Shown here piece by piece: positions 5,849 to 7,175 of a DNA stretch of 7,175 nucleotides. Origin of the DNA: Acidobacteriota bacterium (GTDB taxonomy: Bacteria; Acidobacteriota; Terriglobia; Bryobacterales; Bryobacteraceae); NCBI GenBank assembly GCA_018268875.1, contig JAFDVT010000853.1, forward strand, positions 1 through 7,175. The letters are read 5' to 3'. The position numbers and the translations under genes were made by a program. Every line of letters begins with the position of its first letter. Positions within the stretch are counted from its first letter, which is position 1. The notes under the pieces are model-generated. The model made no database searches. It saw only the letters and a list, made by a program, of their open reading frames with translations, and was not told where the DNA came from.

Positions 5849-7175
5849 ATGAAAGCGATTTTCGATTGGGTGGAAGAACGCACCGGGTTAGGTGGCGTAG
5901 TCTCTCACTTTCTGAACGAAGACGTACCGGCGTCGAGCGGATGGAAACATGTGCTCGGCAGCGTCGCGATGTTTTCGTTCCTCATTCAGGTGGTGACGGG
6001 AATCCTGCTGGCGCTGAACTACGCGCCGACAGTGGGCGAGGCGTATTCGAGCCTCAAATATATTCTGACGGAGCTTACGGGCGGGCCCGTGATCCGGTCC
6101 ATGCACCACTGGGGCGCGAGCGTCATGATCGTGGTCGTGGTGCTGCACATGTGCCAGGTGTTTTTGTGGGGCGCGTACAAACGGCCTCGCGAAGCCACGT
6201 GGATGGCGGGCGTCGTGCTGCTGTTGTTGACGCTGGCCTACGGCCTTACCGGCTATCTGCTGCCGTGGGACAACCGCGCCTACTGGGGCTCGGTGGTGAC
6301 GGTTCAGATTTCCGGGCAGGCGCCCGTCCTGGGTCCTTATGTACAACGGTTGCTGGGCAGCGACGGAGGCACGATCGGCGCGGTGACGTTTTCGCGCTTT
6401 TACGCGGCCCACGTGCTGATTTTGCCGCCGCTCACGGCGATCATGATCATCTTCCATCTGTACCTGGTGCGCAAGCATGGCGTTGCGCCGGAGCCGATGG
6501 AGACCGCGACCAAGAAGTTTTATCCGTCGCAGGTGTACAAAGACACGGTTGCCATTTTCGTCGTGTTCTGCCTTCTGGTCGGCCTGGCGATCACCGCTTC
6601 GGTGCCCTTGGGCCGCATGGCGGATCCGACGGATACGACGTACACGCCGCGTCCCGAATGGTATTTCCTGTTCCTGTTCCAGATTCTGAAAGTATTCGAA
6701 GGACCGCTGGAAATCCTTGGCACCGTGGTGTTGCCGAATCTGGCGATTGTGGCGTTATTCCTGGTGCCGTTCATCGACCGCAGCAAAGTCGTGAACGTCA
6801 GCAAGCGTGTAGTGGCGTTCGCGGTGTTGGGCCTGGCCGGCCTGGCCTGGGGCGGGTTGACGATGGCGGCGATCAAGAGCACGCCGGTCGAAAACGAATT
6901 CGCCAAGGCGTTGGACCGTCCGGTGGAAGCCTGGCAGACCTTGCCGGCCGACGATGTCGCAGCCATCGGGTACTTCAAGCAAGCCAACTGCGGCAAGTGC
7001 CACGAGGCTCGCAAAACGTCGCGCGACGAGGAGTGGTTGCTCGAGCACTTTAACCAGAATGCTGGTGGCGTCGCGTTGCGGCCGATCCAATGGAAAGGCC
7101 TGGCGCGCTTCCACTCGCGGTTGAACGACACGGATCGTGCCGCCATGGAAGATGGCGCGACTCCGCCGTGGGCAT
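5849..7175 (+). CDS. qcrB: Cytochrome b (b6 plus subunit IV domains) fused to a c-type cytochrome domain; partial at 3' end
   Basis: The frame is open from ATG 5849 to the window edge, giving 442 visible residues. It is the quinol-oxidising membrane subunit paired with the Rieske protein. The b6-like half has four helices (about 33-57, 83-107, 115-138, 183-207). Heme ligands are His86 and His100 in helix B and His188 and His203 in helix D. The helix D pair has 14 intervening residues, as in b6-type proteins. LPWDNRAYWG (138-147) resembles the b6 LPWD loop. The subunit-IV-like half carries PEWY (269-272) at the Qo site and three helices (about 232-253, 289-310, 320-342). A linker leads to CGKCH (381-385), a c-type heme motif on the outer face; its distal ligand and the stop codon are beyond the window. 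Residue 43 is Ser where b6 has the heme-ci Cys. The ribosome binding site is weak (GAAG-rich sequence in the end of the Rieske gene), suggesting translational coupling. Confidence 0.93.
   Translation, partial: MKAIFDWVEERTGLGGVVSHFLNEDVPASSGWKHVLGSVAMFSFLIQVVTGILLALNYAPTVGEAYSSLKYILTELTGGPVIRSMHHWGASVMIVVVVLHMCQVFLWGAYKRPREATWMAGVVLLLLTLAYGLTGYLLPWDNRAYWGSVVTVQISGQAPVLGPYVQRLLGSDGGTIGAVTFSRFYAAHVLILPPLTAIMIIFHLYLVRKHGVAPEPMETATKKFYPSQVYKDTVAIFVVFCLLVGLAITASVPLGRMADPTDTTYTPRPEWYFLFLFQILKVFEGPLEILGTVVLPNLAIVALFLVPFIDRSKVVNVSKRVVAFAVLGLAGLAWGGLTMAAIKSTPVENEFAKALDRPVEAWQTLPADDVAAIGYFKQANCGKCHEARKTSRDEEWLLEHFNQNAGGVALRPIQWKGLARFHSRLNDTDRAAMEDGATPPWA

Noticed and set aside
5707..7053. A long plus-strand open frame (448 codons) overlapping the Rieske and cytochrome b genes
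   Set aside because: It is Arg/Gly/Asp-rich with no recognisable domain and lies out of frame with two strongly supported genes. It is a by-product of high GC content.

Overview
The window looks like chromosomal DNA from a GC-rich, Gram-negative-type bacterium. The best guess is an acidobacterium of the Solibacter/Bryobacter type. This is inferred from the combination of a PEP-CTERM surface protein, a Tat-exported D-amino-acid-oxidase-like flavoprotein and a Rieske/cytochrome b operon whose cytochrome b carries a fused c-type heme domain. No rRNA or other taxonomic marker is present. I see no insertion sequence, phage gene, CRISPR array, tRNA or rRNA.

Layout, left to right. (1) On the minus strand, a purine permease of the NCS2/AzgA type (1351-41) overlaps by ATGA the start of another minus-strand gene that leaves the window at base 1. 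(2) A 254-base divergent intergenic region holds a perfect 7-1-7 inverted repeat and a perfect TATAAT box. (3) A membrane-anchored HtrA/Do protease with two PDZ domains follows (1606-3237, plus). (4) Two adjacent hairpin terminators, one per strand, separate it from the convergent next gene. (5) A small secreted PEP-CTERM protein lies on the minus strand (3980-3390). (6) A second divergent intergenic region (3981-4121) contains the palindrome TTTAGTACTAAA and a 7-base-phased TCCGG repeat. (7) A Tat-signal flavoprotein related to D-amino acid oxidase follows (4122-5300, plus). Its conserved segments appear circularly permuted: the normally C-terminal RPxR...HNYGHGG...WG block comes before the Rossmann GxGxxG motif. 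(8) A respiratory operon follows, with a Rieske iron-sulfur protein (5369-5839) and a cytochrome b that runs off the right edge (5849-7175). That cytochrome b combines a b6-like domain, a subunit-IV-like domain and the start of a CXXCH cytochrome c domain.

How the genes fit together. The last two genes form the core of a bc-type (quinol oxidising) complex, and the fused cytochrome c domain probably accepts electrons from the Rieske protein. HtrA, the PEP-CTERM protein, the Tat flavoprotein and the Rieske protein all act at or outside the cytoplasmic membrane, but apart from the Rieske/cytochrome b pair they look like independent transcription units. The most unusual object is the permuted flavoprotein. 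The next is the b6-type cytochrome b that lacks the heme-ci cysteine yet carries its own c-type heme.
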